A stretch of DNA of 64,000 nucleotides from Rhodopseudomonas_A sp036404135 (GCF_036404135.1 NZ_DASWPE010000086.1:1-64000), one strand, 5' to 3'; positions 10,491 to 22,554 are shown, numbered from the stretch's first letter. Notes: generated by a model from the sequence alone, not told the origin. Program-made: numbers and translations.

Positions 10491-10620
10491 GCGCGCTCCC
10501 TCTCCCATGGGGAGAGGGCCCGGGTGAGGGGGGACGGACTGTCGAGAGGATGAAACCCCTCACCCGACCCGGCTACGCTGCGCCGGGTCGACCTCTCCCT
10601 ATGGGAGAGGTGAGCGCGCC
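10491..10620. repeat. Palindromic intergenic repeat (GGGAGAGG-GTGAGGGG type)
   Basis: Outer arms GCGCGCTC...CTCTCCCAT and ATGGGAGAG...GAGCGCGC are inverted, with inner complementary pieces (GGGTGAGGGG against CCCCTCACCC). Such palindromes are common between genes in Bradyrhizobium-group genomes. Here it lies between the convergent carboxylase and coxM genes and could fold into a bidirectional transcription stop. No protein is encoded. Confidence 0.7.
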
Positions 10621-10689
10621 CGTTGCGTGGGCTCCGCGGTGTTTTGCATCGAATGCGCTGGATTGATAGCAGCGTCACTCATAGCACCC

Positions 10690-10813
10690 GTCATTCCGGG
10701 GCGCGAGCAGCGCAAGCCGCGAGTGAACCCGGAATCTCGCAACGGGCGGAGCGCGGCACCTGCGGCAAGATTCCGGGTTCGCTCGGCCTTTCGGCCTCGC
10801 GCCCCGGAATGAC
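10690..10813. repeat. Dispersed inverted repeat, family GTCATTCCGGGGCGCGAG, copy 1
   Basis: It begins GTCATTCCGGGGCGCGAG and ends CTCGCGCCCCGGAATGAC, near-perfect inverted ends of 18 bases. Inner inverted pieces (GAACCCGGAATC and GATTCCGGGTTC) lie within. A second copy is at 62229-62352. This is a small non-autonomous palindromic repeat of the REP/MITE kind, placed here between convergent genes. The rest of the 10460-10896 gap shows no gene. Confidence 0.85.
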
Positions 10814-10896
10814 GTTTCTTTTTGGCGAGGCGCTTCGACCCGCGAAAGATATTCGCCTCACGGCAGACGATTCTCGCAATTGAAGCGAGCGTCGCC

Positions 10897-11697
10897 TCAC
10901 CCCGCGGCGACGACCGCGCGTTGCGCCATCACCTTGATCAGGTTGGCGCGATAGTCCGAGCTGCCGTGGATATCGGCCATCAGCCCGTCCTCGGAGACGG
11001 TGACGGCGTCGAGCGCCGCGGCCGACCAGTTCGCCGCCAGCGCCTGTTCGATCACCGGCACCCGCATCACGCCGTCCTGCGAGGCGCCGGTGGCGGTGAC
11101 GCGGATCTCGCCGGATGTCAGCTTGGCGACGAACACCGCGGTCAGCGCGAAGCGCGACGCCGGGTTGCGCATCTTGGCATAGCCGGCCTTCTCGGGGATC
11201 GGGAATGCGATCGCGGTGATGATTTCGTCGCTCTCCAGCGCGGTGGTGAACAGCCCCTGGAAGAACTGATCCGCCGGGATCTCGCGCTTGTTGGTCTTCA
11301 CCGTGGCGTTGAGCGCCAGCACCGCCGCGGGATAATCCGCGGTCGGATCGTTGGTGGCGACCGAGCCGCCGATGGTGCCGCGATAGCGCACCGCCGGATC
11401 GCCGAGCACCGAGGTGAGATGCGCGATCGCCGGGATGGTGCGCTTGACCTCGGCGCTGCTGAGGATGTCGTAATAGGTGGTGGCGGCCTTGATGGTCAGC
11501 GTGTCGGCGCTGGCCTCGATGCCGATCAGCGCCGGGATCCGCGCGATGTCGATCACGTCGCTGGGCGCGGTGAGCCGCTGCTTCATCACCGGAAGCAGGG
11601 TGTGGCCGCCGGCGAGATATTTGGCATCAGAGCCCTTGGCGAACAGCGCCACCGCTTCCTCGACCGTGGCCGGGCGGTGATAGGTGGTGGAATACAT
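10897..11697 (-). CDS. coxM: Carbon-monoxide-dehydrogenase-type FAD-binding medium subunit (form II CoxM-like)
   Basis: A 266-residue FAD-binding subunit of the molybdenum hydroxylase family. Visible motifs are the N-terminal AGGHTLLP FAD pyrophosphate loop at about residues 32-39 and TIGGSVATNDPTADYPA at about residues 109-125. ATG at 11697 is preceded by GGGAGA; a longer in-frame extension lacks a good ribosome site. The gene follows coxS and coxL on the same strand, the S-L-M order typical of form II enzymes. It would carry electrons from the Mo and Fe-S subunits via FAD. The true substrate of form II enzymes is often unknown. Confidence 0.88.
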   Translation of the reverse strand: MYSTTYHRPATVEEAVALFAKGSDAKYLAGGHTLLPVMKQRLTAPSDVIDIARIPALIGIEASADTLTIKAATTYYDILSSAEVKRTIPAIAHLTSVLGDPAVRYRGTIGGSVATNDPTADYPAAVLALNATVKTNKREIPADQFFQGLFTTALESDEIITAIAFPIPEKAGYAKMRNPASRFALTAVFVAKLTSGEIRVTATGASQDGVMRVPVIEQALAANWSAAALDAVTVSEDGLMADIHGSSDYRANLIKVMAQRAVVAAG

Positions 11698-11750
11698 CGG
11701 GTGTCTCCCTCGCACAAATTGAATCAGGATGTCGTCAAGCGATTTCCCTC

Positions 11751-11833
11751 GTCATTGCGAGGAGCGAAGCGACGAAGCAATCCAGCGGCCGCGTGCTCGG
11801 AGTCCTGGATTGCTTCGCTTCGCTCGCAATGAC
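11751..11833. repeat. Dispersed inverted repeat, family GTCATTGCGAGGAGCGAAGC
   Basis: Its ends, GTCATTGCGAG and CTCGCAATGAC, are inverted, as are the inner arms GAAGCAATCCAG and CTGGATTGCTTC. It fills the coxL-coxM gap without coding. A related half copy is at 52192-52263. This family is frequent in Bradyrhizobium and Rhodopseudomonas genomes. Within an operon it may affect RNA stability. Confidence 0.85.
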
Positions 11834-11841
11834 GCCAAGTC

Positions 11842-14202
<2,361 letters not shown>

Positions 14203-14293
14203 GACATCTCTCCCTGTCGGTCTGCCTCGCGCGTATTTTCACGACGCGGATCGCAGCCTGTTTTTTGCTTCGCGGTATTCGGCGCGTGGAAAA

Positions 14294-14779
<486 letters not shown>

Positions 14780-15073
14780 CCAAACCTCCCGCTACTTTTT
14801 AATTAGTCTGATTAGAAGCACTGCGCGGCGACTTTGCAACTGGGATCTTTCCCTTCGCGGCGTCGCAGCAACGTCATCAAGAGGCTGATTCGGCTGGCGC
14901 CACGGACGCCCGCACCGGCCGCCGCCGGCTGCTGTCGCCGCGATCGGCGGTATCTTGCTGCGCCAGGAGCCGGCCGGCGATTTACGACGCTTTAGCCATT
15001 TATCACCTAACGTCCCGCCGATCCGCCGGCGCTGTCCGGGGGGCGAAGATTGCTGGGAACTGGGGAGCGCGAC

Positions 15074-17119
15074 GTGACGGAGCAAAATGCGGGCGGGGCC
15101 GGATCGATGCCGCGGATGCTTCCGACGCTGCGGTTTCGCGGCAAGGTCACGCTCGGCTTTGCGGCAGTGCTCGGCATCACCGCCGTCTCCATGGGCCTTG
15201 CTTATCTCGGCTTCGAACGGGTCTCGCAGGTGGTGGTCGGTTATCGCACCAGCGTGCAGGAATCCGATCTCGCCCGCAACATCGACCGCGAACTGATCTC
15301 CTACCAGGCGCTGACGCGCTATTATGTGGTGAGCGGCAAGGACGACGACGCCAAGGCCGCCTTGGCCGCCGAGGCCAGCCTCAAGGACGCCATCGACGCC
15401 TCGCTGAAGGCCGCGCGCGAGCCCAGCCGTCGCGACCAGGTGACCAAGCTCGCCGCCGAGTTCGCCACCTTCACCAAGGTGTTCGCCGACATTCTCGCGC
15501 TCAAGAGCGACAGCGCGCTGCTGACGCAGAACCAGCTGGTCCGCGGCGGCACCAGCCTGCGTTACAAGCTCGACGATCTGGCGAGCGTCGCCGCCGACGA
15601 GGATCTGCCGGCGATCGAACTCGGCGCCAAGCAGGTATCCAGCCAATACCTCGCCGCGGCGGCGCTGGTGAATACGTTCGTGATCAATTCCGACCACGCG
15701 GTGGCCGACAGCGCGGTGGCGCGGCTGAAATTCGTCGAGAATTCGCTACGGGCGATCTCCACCAGCAACGAGGCCGTCGACGCCAAGCTGAAGGAAATCG
15801 GCGAACTGCTGGAGGGCTACAAGCAGGCGTTGGCCAAGCTGATCGACAATTCCAAATCGATCGACGCGCTGCTTACCAGGATGGTTGCCTCGGGCACCGC
15901 GATCAGCCAGAGTTCGGCGGCGATGAAAGCCGACCTGATGGCGGATCAGCAGCGGCTGGAAGGCCAGTCCGACGCCACCGTCAGTTCGACCGAACGGCTG
16001 GTGGCGATGCTCGGCATCGGCGGCTTCCTGCTCGGCGGCGTGCTGGCGCTGCTGCTCGGCCGCGGCATTTCCAAGCCGATGACGGCGATGTGCGCGGCGA
16101 TGCGCCAGCTTGCCGGCGGCGATTTCGACGTGGTGCTGCCCGGGCTCGGCCGCAAGGACGAGCTCGGCGAGATGGCCGCCGCGGTCGAGGAGTTCAAGGT
16201 CCAGGCGGTCAGCAAGGCCGCGCGCGACGCCGAAGCCCATGAGGCGCAGAACCAGGCCGCCAGTGCCGCGCGCCGCGCCGAACTGATCAAGTTCGCCGAT
16301 GAATTCGAATCCGCGGTCGGCGCCATCGTTTCGCATGTTTCGGCCTCGGCAGAGCAATTGGAAGCCGCCGCCGGCACGCTGACCCGCACCGCGGAAACCA
16401 CGCAAAGCCTGTCCGGTCAGGTCGCCGGCGCCTCGTCGGAAGCCTCGTCGAACATGCAGTCGGTCGCCACCGCCACCGAGCAATTGTCCGCCTCGGTCGG
16501 CGAGATCGGCCGCCAGGTCACCGAATCCAGCCGGATCGCCGGCGGCGCGGTGAGCCAGGCCCGTGAGACCGATGGCCGGATCGGCAAGCTCAGCCAGGCC
16601 GCGCAGCAGATCGGCGACGTCGTCAAGCTGATCACCGCGATCGCCGAACAGACCAATTTGCTGGCGCTGAACGCCACCATCGAGGCCGCCCGCGCCGGCG
16701 AGGCCGGCCGCGGCTTCGCCGTGGTGGCCTCCGAGGTGAAATCATTGGCCAGCCAGACCGCCAAGGCCACCGAGGAGATTTCCGCGCAGGTCGCCGAGAT
16801 GCAGCACGCCACCCAGGAGTCGGTGGCGGCGATCAAGCAGATCGGCGACACCATCGGCGAGATTTCCTCGATCGCCGCGACCATCGCCAGCGCCGTCACC
16901 GAGCAGGGTGCTGCGACCCGCGACATTGCCTTGAGCGTGCAGAGCGTGGCGCAGGGCACCGAGCAGGTCGCCGGCAACATCACCGCGGTCAACCGCGGCG
17001 CCGCCGACACCGGCGCGGCCTCGGCGCAGGTGCTGAATTCGGCGCAGAGCCTGTCGGCCGAAAGCGCCCGGCTGCGCGCCGAACTCGACCGCTTCATGGC
17101 CACGATCCGCGCGGCGTAA
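15074..17119 (+). CDS. Methyl-accepting chemotaxis protein
   Basis: A chemoreceptor of about 681 residues. TM1 is at about residues 26-45, followed by a roughly 270-residue all-helical periplasmic sensor. TM2 is at about 312-335 (GIGGFLLGGVLALLLG), then HAMP and a long cytoplasmic coiled coil. The conserved CheA/CheW hairpin tip (IAEQTNLLALNATIEAARAGE) is at about residues 530-550. GTG at 15074 has GGGGAG just upstream; an ATG at 15107 is possible. The sensor looks like the helical bimodular type, but the ligand cannot be read from sequence. It is divergent from the cox operon. Confidence 0.92.
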   Translation: MTEQNAGGAGSMPRMLPTLRFRGKVTLGFAAVLGITAVSMGLAYLGFERVSQVVVGYRTSVQESDLARNIDRELISYQALTRYYVVSGKDDDAKAALAAEASLKDAIDASLKAAREPSRRDQVTKLAAEFATFTKVFADILALKSDSALLTQNQLVRGGTSLRYKLDDLASVAADEDLPAIELGAKQVSSQYLAAAALVNTFVINSDHAVADSAVARLKFVENSLRAISTSNEAVDAKLKEIGELLEGYKQALAKLIDNSKSIDALLTRMVASGTAISQSSAAMKADLMADQQRLEGQSDATVSSTERLVAMLGIGGFLLGGVLALLLGRGISKPMTAMCAAMRQLAGGDFDVVLPGLGRKDELGEMAAAVEEFKVQAVSKAARDAEAHEAQNQAASAARRAELIKFADEFESAVGAIVSHVSASAEQLEAAAGTLTRTAETTQSLSGQVAGASSEASSNMQSVATATEQLSASVGEIGRQVTESSRIAGGAVSQARETDGRIGKLSQAAQQIGDVVKLITAIAEQTNLLALNATIEAARAGEAGRGFAVVASEVKSLASQTAKATEEISAQVAEMQHATQESVAAIKQIGDTIGEISSIAATIASAVTEQGAATRDIALSVQSVAQGTEQVAGNITAVNRGAADTGAASAQVLNSAQSLSAESARLRAELDRFMATIRAA

Positions 17120-17461
17120 CGCGGGGCGCGTATCACCGCGTAGGCCGATCATGGTGATGGTCCGCATTTCCACGGGTCGTCCCTGCGCACGCAGGATGCG
17201 TGCGCAGGGACGACTCGCGGAGCGGCTTGCCTTGGACAAAGCCTGTAGCCTGGATGGAGCGAAGCGAAATCCGGGGACCATCAGGTATCCGCGGCGGCGC
17301 GCCGCGCTGCTGCCTCCTGGCACGACGCCTTCGTTTTAAGTCTCGTTGCCGTTCGACCGCTCGCCCGGTGCCGGGAACCGATGCCGCGCCGCACGGTTGA
17401 CCCGCAAATCAGCAGGACGACGCGTCCTTGCGAAGCACAGGCGCTGCGGGGGTGACGTCGA
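17120..17461. other. Intergenic region with a perfect 15-bp hairpin and a repeat fragment
   Basis: Bases 17176-17190 (GTCGTCCCTGCGCAC) and 17200-17214 are exact inverted copies around a 9-base loop, 57 bases after the chemoreceptor stop. This is a likely transcription stop or RNA-stabilising hairpin, but it lacks a following T run. A piece of a common repeat (TGGATGGAGCGAAGCGAAAT) is at about 17253-17272. No gene is visible. Confidence 0.6.
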
Positions 17462-18949
17462 ATGGCCGGGGTAAGCAGCGTCGCAAGCGAGCCTCTCGGC
17501 GCGCCGGCCACGGCGCCGGGCTCCGACCGCATCGTCGAGACCGACATTCCGGCGCGGCTCGACCGGCTGCGCTGGGGCACCTTTCACACCCGCGTGGTGG
17601 TGGCGCTCGGCATCACCTGGATTCTCGACGGGCTCGAGGTGACGCTGGCGGGCGCGCTGTCCGGCGCGCTGAAGGAAAGCCCGCGGCTGCAGTTCTCGAA
17701 TTTCGACGTCGGCTTCGCCAACAGCGCTTACCTCGCCGGCGCGGTGCTGGGCGCGCTCGGCTTCGGCTGGCTCACCGACCGCATCGGCCGCAAGAAACTG
17801 TTCTTCATCACGCTGGCCTTGTATCTCACCGCGACCGCCGCCACCGCACTGTCGTGGAGCGTCGGCAGCTACGCGCTGTTCCGGTTTCTCACCGGCGCCG
17901 GGATCGGCGGCGAATACACCGCCATCAACTCGACGATCCAGGAGCTGGTGCCGGCGCGCTACCGCGGCTTCACCGATCTCGTCATCAATGGCAGCTTCTG
18001 GGTCGGCGCGGCGCTCGGCGCGGTGGCGGCGATCGTGCTGCTGGATCCCTTGGTGATCGCGCCGGATTACGGCTGGCGGCTGGCCTATCTCACCGGCGCC
18101 TGCCTCGGCCTGATCGTGTTCGTGATGCGGCTGTGGATTCCGGAAAGCCCGCGCTGGCTGATGATCCACGGCCAGCCCGACCGCGCGCATCAGATCATCG
18201 CCGACATCGAGCGCACCGCGCATGCGCCGCCGCTGACCACGCTGCTGCCGACCATCCGGCTGCGGATGCGCAGCCACACCCCGCTGCGCGAGGTCGCGCA
18301 TACCCTGTTCACGCTGTATCGGCAGCGATCCTTGGTCGGGCTGTCGCTGATGACCGCGCAGGCGTTCTTCTACAACGCGATCTTCTTCACCTATGCGCTG
18401 GTGCTGACGGATTTCTTCGGCATCGCCTCCAATCAGGTCGGCTGGTACATTTTGCCGTTCGCCGCCGGCAATTGTCTCGGCCCGCTGCTGCTCGGGCGAT
18501 TGTTCGACACGCTCGGCCGCCGGGTGATGATCCCGCTGACCTATGGAACCTCCGGCGTGCTGCTGGCTTTATCCGGGTATCTGTTTTCGATCGGCGCGCT
18601 CAGCGCCCAAACCCAGACCATCGCCTGGATGGTGATCTTCTTCTTCGCCTCACCGGCGGCCAGCGCGGCCTATCTCACCGTCAGCGAAACCTTTCCGCTC
18701 GAAGTCCGGGCGCTGGCGATCGCGCTGTTCTACGCCATCGGAACCGGGATCGGCGGCGTTGCCGGCCCGGCGCTGTTCGGCGCGCTGGTCGATACCGGCT
18801 CGCGCAACAGCGTGTTCGCGGGCTATCTTCTGGGCGCGGCATTGATGGTCGCGGCCGCCTGGGTGGCGCGGCGCTACGGCATCGCCGCGGAACGAAAATC
18901 GCTAGAGTCGGTGGCGCGTCCGCTGGCCACCGTGGAGTCATCGGAATGA
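17462..18949 (+). CDS. Major facilitator superfamily transporter (sugar porter-like)
   Basis: A 495-residue membrane protein with about 12 hydrophobic segments. The MFS signature loop after TM2 reads GWLTDRIGRKK (about residues 102-112). A second RxGR-like loop is at LGRLFDTLGRR (about residue 345), and PESPRWL follows TM6 (about residue 227). It resembles the metabolite:H+ symporter/SP branch of MFS. It overlaps otsB by 4 bases (ATGA), so it is co-transcribed with trehalose-phosphate phosphatase. A role in sugar or trehalose movement is a reasonable inference, not shown by motif. Confidence 0.88.
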   Translation: MAGVSSVASEPLGAPATAPGSDRIVETDIPARLDRLRWGTFHTRVVVALGITWILDGLEVTLAGALSGALKESPRLQFSNFDVGFANSAYLAGAVLGALGFGWLTDRIGRKKLFFITLALYLTATAATALSWSVGSYALFRFLTGAGIGGEYTAINSTIQELVPARYRGFTDLVINGSFWVGAALGAVAAIVLLDPLVIAPDYGWRLAYLTGACLGLIVFVMRLWIPESPRWLMIHGQPDRAHQIIADIERTAHAPPLTTLLPTIRLRMRSHTPLREVAHTLFTLYRQRSLVGLSLMTAQAFFYNAIFFTYALVLTDFFGIASNQVGWYILPFAAGNCLGPLLLGRLFDTLGRRVMIPLTYGTSGVLLALSGYLFSIGALSAQTQTIAWMVIFFFASPAASAAYLTVSETFPLEVRALAIALFYAIGTGIGGVAGPALFGALVDTGSRNSVFAGYLLGAALMVAAAWVARRYGIAAERKSLESVARPLATVESSE

Positions 18950-19800
18950 AGCAAGACGTCGTCCAAAAAGATCTGGTCCAAAAAGATCTGGCCCCACAAG
19001 ATCTGGGCCAACAGTCTCCTCCGCAGAACAAGGATGCCGCGTTACGGTTCGACCCGGTGCCGCACGCACTTCTGCCGCCGCTGTCCGAATGCGCGATGCT
19101 GCTCGATATCGACGGCACGCTGCTCGACCTTGCGCCGACCCCGCGCGAGGTCTGGGTTCCGCCGGGCCTGGAAGCGACGCTCACCGGGTTGAAGGCCAAG
19201 ACCAGCGGCGCGCTGGCGCTGGTCAGCGGCCGCTCGTTGAACGACATCGATCTGATTTTCGCGCCGGTCCGGTTCCCGGCGGTCGGCGGCCACGGCGCCG
19301 AGATGCGCTTGAGCGGCGAGGGCGAATTGATGGCGGTGCAGGCACCGCCGATGGACAAGGATCTGAAAGGCCGGCTCGCCGCCATCGCCAAGCTCAGCCC
19401 CGGCATTCTCTTGGAAGACAAAGGTTACTCGCTGGCGCTGCACTATCGGCTGGCGCCGCATGCCGAGCAGGCGATCTACGACGCGGTGGCGCTGATCCGC
19501 GCCGATCTGCCGAGCGCGCCGATCGAGGTGTTGCCCGGCAAGGCGGTGTGCGAAATCAAGCATGCCGGCTTTACCAAGGCTACCGGGGTGCGGGAACTGA
19601 TGCGGCATGAGCCGTTCAAGGGCCGTCGCCCGGTGTTCATCGGCGACGACGTCACCGACGAAACGGTGTTTGCCATCATGCCCGATCTCGGCGGTTTGGC
19701 GTTTTCGGTCGGCCGCCACAGCCGCGGCGTGGCCGGGCATTTCGAGCAGCCGCGCGATGTGCGGGCCTGGCTCGCCGGCCTATTGCAACGACCAGCCTGA
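18946..19800 (+). CDS. otsB: Trehalose-6-phosphate phosphatase
   Basis: A 284-residue HAD-superfamily phosphatase that removes phosphate from trehalose 6-phosphate. HAD motif I is DIDGTLLDLAP (nucleophile Asp at about residue 52), motif II is LVSGRS (about 92), and motif IV is FIGDDVTDE (about 232). The start overlaps the MFS stop. The N-terminal 25 residues are unusual: a degenerate pentapeptide repeat (VQKDL, VQKDL, APQDL) made by 15-base tandem repeats at about 18962-19006, outside the catalytic domain. otsA follows 167 bases downstream. Confidence 0.92.
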   Translation: MKQDVVQKDLVQKDLAPQDLGQQSPPQNKDAALRFDPVPHALLPPLSECAMLLDIDGTLLDLAPTPREVWVPPGLEATLTGLKAKTSGALALVSGRSLNDIDLIFAPVRFPAVGGHGAEMRLSGEGELMAVQAPPMDKDLKGRLAAIAKLSPGILLEDKGYSLALHYRLAPHAEQAIYDAVALIRADLPSAPIEVLPGKAVCEIKHAGFTKATGVRELMRHEPFKGRRPVFIGDDVTDETVFAIMPDLGGLAFSVGRHSRGVAGHFEQPRDVRAWLAGLLQRPA

Positions 19801-19967
19801 AGCGGCGCGTTCAATGTTCACGCCTCACCCATCAATTTTTCGCGTTCCCGCCCGAATCGAGGCTTGAACCCGCCGCAATGGACCTCGAAGTTCCCGGAAC
19901 GATATTGATGAACAGCTGTTTATCTTTCCGAACTCCGTTGTGTTCGGAAGGCCGGGAGGGGACCCCT

Positions 19968-21440
19968 GTGAAGCTCATCGTCGTTTCGAATCGGGTGGCG
20001 CGCGCCGCGGCCAATGAGCCGATGACCGGCGGGCTGGCCGCGGCGCTGCTTCCAGTGGTCGAACAGTCCGGCGCGATCTGGGTCGGTTCCAGCGGACGCG
20101 TTCGGGAGGGCGCCCACAAGGACCCCTTTGCCGAGGTCGAAGCGCTCGGCACCGGCGCGCTGGCGATGGTCGATCTGCCGTCGGCGCATTATGCCGGTTA
20201 CTACGAAGGCTTTGCCAATTCGGCGTTGTGGCCGGCGCTGCATTCCAGACTCGATCTGGTCCGGGTCACCCAGGACGATTACCAATCCTATCGCGAAGTG
20301 AATGCCTTCATGGCCCGCGCGCTGCTCCGCTTCCGCAAACCGGGCGCCGCGTTCTGGGTACAGGACTATCACTTTCTGGCGCTCGGCGCCGAACTGCGCG
20401 AACTCGGCGTCACCGAGCCGATCGGGTTTTTCCTGCATACGCCGTGGCCCGCCGCCACCATCATGAGCGGGGTGCCGCACCACCGCGAATTGATCGAGGC
20501 GATGCTGGCCTATGACCTGCTCGGCTTTCAGACCGAGGACGACCTCGACAATTTTCTCGGCTATGTCGGGTCCGAACTCGGCATCGAAGTCTGCGGCCGC
20601 GCCATCAGCTCGCCCAACGGCACCACCCGCTGCGGGGTATTCCCGATCGGCATCGACGTCGACAAATTCGCCCAGCAGGCCGCCAAGGCGGTGTCGCATC
20701 CCGACGTGTCGCGGCTGCGCAAGAGCTTGAACGGCGAGAAGCTGATCATCGGCGTCGACCGGCTGGACTACTCCAAAGGGCTGGTCAACCGCGTCACCGC
20801 CTTCGACCAGATGCTGACCCTTCATCCTGCGATGCTGCGCGGGGTATCGCTATTGCAGATCGCCACTCCGTCGCGCGGCACCATCGAAGCCTATGGCACG
20901 CTGCAGAGCGAACTCGCGCGCCTGGTAAGCGACGTCAATGGCCGCCATGGCGAGGTGGACTGGACGCCGATCCGCTATCTCAACAAGGGCTTCAATCAGA
21001 CCGTGTTGGCGGGTCTGTATCGCACCGCGCAGGTCGGCCTGGTGACGCCGATGCAGGACGGCATGAACCTGGTCGCCAAGGAATACGTCGCTGCGCAGAA
21101 CCCCGGCGACCCCGGCGTGCTGGTATTGTCGAAATTCGCCGGCGCCGCCGACGAGCTCGAAACCGCGCTGCAGGTCAACCCGCACGACGTCGAGGGCATG
21201 GCGCGGACGCTGGCCACCGCGCTGTCGATGCCGCTGGTGGAGCGGCGGATGCGCTGGGAAGCGATGATGGAAAAGCTGCGGGTCGGCTCGATCCACAACT
21301 GGTTTTCGGACTTCCTCGCCGCCTTGCAGAGCGCGCATACCGTCAACGAACAGGCCGAGCGCGCCATCGAAGTGGTGGAGCCGCCGGAACTGTGGCCGCT
21401 GCGCTCGGTCGGCGGCCCCGATATCATCCGCTATCATTAG
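19968..21440 (+). CDS. otsA: Alpha,alpha-trehalose-phosphate synthase (UDP-forming)
   Basis: A 490-residue GT20 glycosyltransferase making trehalose 6-phosphate from UDP-glucose and glucose 6-phosphate. Motifs include the N-terminal VVSNRVA, the WVQDYHFLALGAELRE segment (about residue 130), FFLHTPWP (about 155), GVDRLDYSKGL (about 260) and MNLVAKEYVAAQ (about 366). GTG at 19968 is preceded by GGGAGGGG at the right distance; an in-frame ATG 90 bases earlier adds residues with no family match. With otsB it completes trehalose synthesis, used in osmotic and desiccation tolerance. Confidence 0.94.
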   Translation: MKLIVVSNRVARAAANEPMTGGLAAALLPVVEQSGAIWVGSSGRVREGAHKDPFAEVEALGTGALAMVDLPSAHYAGYYEGFANSALWPALHSRLDLVRVTQDDYQSYREVNAFMARALLRFRKPGAAFWVQDYHFLALGAELRELGVTEPIGFFLHTPWPAATIMSGVPHHRELIEAMLAYDLLGFQTEDDLDNFLGYVGSELGIEVCGRAISSPNGTTRCGVFPIGIDVDKFAQQAAKAVSHPDVSRLRKSLNGEKLIIGVDRLDYSKGLVNRVTAFDQMLTLHPAMLRGVSLLQIATPSRGTIEAYGTLQSELARLVSDVNGRHGEVDWTPIRYLNKGFNQTVLAGLYRTAQVGLVTPMQDGMNLVAKEYVAAQNPGDPGVLVLSKFAGAADELETALQVNPHDVEGMARTLATALSMPLVERRMRWEAMMEKLRVGSIHNWFSDFLAALQSAHTVNEQAERAIEVVEPPELWPLRSVGGPDIIRYH

Positions 21441-22073
21441 AACTATTTTGGTTCTGATAGATCAGAACCGAAGCTCTCGATTGTAATTTGTCGCGTTTGC
21501 TTCACGCGAACCGGGATTTTTCACGCGAACCGGGATCCACGTCACTCGAAAACGCTATAGAGACTTTTCCAGGAAGGCCGCGCTTCAAGCGCCCCACGCC
21601 AGAGTCCGCGGCGCCAGTTGCGCGGGAGTCGGGTGGCTAAACTCTACGGGCCTATTGGGTCCGGGGATATCCATTCGGGACCGGCTCGTTGCGCCATCTC
21701 GCAATCCGGGAGGTGGGCTCTATTCGCAATCCGGGAGGTCGGCTCTATGCGGGTCTGAAAATTCAATCCCGACCGAAATGCGCTCAGTCGCTGCCCACGC
21801 GGAACGGTCCTGCGTCTTGCGCAAGATGGCCCGTCGCGCGCTGGCCACGTCGGCGGTTTGGCTCAGGGCGCGGCCGCTGCGGACAGCTCGCAGGGAATCG
21901 CCGCGCATTTGCGGCGATCAGGCCGGGCCGCCCCGCGGCCACTCGTTGCGGGACCTCGCTCCCCGCCGGCAGCGGCAGGATTTTAACGATAAACCAGAGG
22001 CTTATGGAAAACCGCGCGATCCCGGCCGGCATCCCTTGCCAAAATCGCCGCGCCCCGTCATGAGAAGGCGCAC
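21441..22073. other. Intergenic region between otsA and tRNA-Ser with hairpin and short direct repeats
   Basis: Just after otsA, GGTTCTGAT and ATCAGAACC (about 21450-21469) form a 9-bp hairpin that may end transcription. CACGCGAACCGGGAT occurs twice near 21503 and 21521. A longer tandem repeat is listed separately. No open frame shows coding character or a protein motif. The right end should hold the tRNA promoter. Confidence 0.5.
21700..21748. repeat. Two-copy 25-bp tandem repeat
   Basis: CGCAATCCGGGAGGTGGGCT, then CTAT, at 21700-21723 is repeated from 21725 with a single G to C change. The copies are adjacent and non-coding. They look like a recent local duplication upstream of the tRNA gene. 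Confidence 0.85.
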
Positions 22074-22163
22074 GGAGAGATGGCCGAGTGGCTTAAGGCG
22101 CACGCTTGGAAAGCGTGTGTGCGGGAAACCGTACCGTGGGTTCGAATCCCACTCTCTCCGCCA
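22074..22163 (+). tRNA. tRNA-Ser (anticodon GGA)
   Basis: The acceptor stem GGAGAGA (22074-22080) pairs with TCTCTCC (22153-22159), followed by a G discriminator and an encoded CCA (22161-22163). The anticodon arm CACGC-TTGGAAA-GCGTG gives GGA. A long variable arm (TGTGCGGGAAACCGTACCG region) and the T arm GTGGG-TTCGAAT-CCCAC are typical of class II tRNA-Ser. The gene stays intact because the integrated element supplies or restores its 3' end. Confidence 0.96.
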
Positions 22164-22164
22164 C
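22145..22164. other. attL core (tRNA 3' end)
   Basis: AATCCCACTCTCTCCGCCAC is the T-arm to CCA end of the tRNA-Ser gene, and all 20 bases recur at 30444-30463. This is the expected recombination core for a tyrosine integrase using a tRNA gene. Confidence 0.9.
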
Positions 22165-22224
22165 CGTTCAATCGTTCTCTATTATTCTTTATTTTCAACG
22201 CCTTGTCAAGAACGGTAGCTCAGG

Positions 22225-22257
22225 TGGCCCCCAGAATGGCCCCCAATGTGGCCCCCA
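22225..22257. repeat. Three 12-bp-spaced TGGCCCCCA repeats beside attL
   Basis: TGGCCCCCA occurs at 22225, 22237 and 22249, exactly 12 bases apart and about 60 bases inside the attL core. The related triplet at 30349-30381 beside attR suggests arm-type binding sites for the integrase, an inference from symmetry. Confidence 0.7.
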
Positions 22258-22320
22258 CGGCTCGGAAAAACACTGATCGGGCCACGGGGATGCTCTTGCC
22301 CGACTTCGGAAGATGTAACC

Positions 22321-22548
22321 ATGGAAGATGTGGACAGTTCGTTCTTGCGGGCCGAAGTTCTATCGCGCCTGCGACGGGAAGGTTTCGCGGACGCCGACGT
22401 GGAAATCCGCCATATCGAAGGTGGCGCCAGCAACTGGACGGCCGACTTGACTAAGCCGGTAGGTCAGGACGGGGCGGCGGCACGGCGGGCAATCATCACG
22501 CGCATCCAGCCCGATCTGCGATCTAAATACAATCTGGCGATTGGTTAG
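22321..22548 (+). CDS. Small hypothetical protein of the element
   Basis: A 75-residue frame from ATG at 22321, with a GGAAG about 10 bases upstream. The protein is acidic at the N-terminus (MEDVDSSFLRAEVLSRLRREGF) and has a GGASNWTADL segment. I do not recognise a family. The regular pattern of charged and hydrophobic residues supports real coding. It lies between attL and the convergent resolvase gene, 6 bases from it. Confidence 0.55.
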   Translation: MEDVDSSFLRAEVLSRLRREGFADADVEIRHIEGGASNWTADLTKPVGQDGAAARRAIITRIQPDLRSKYNLAIG

Positions 22549-22554
22549 GACGCC

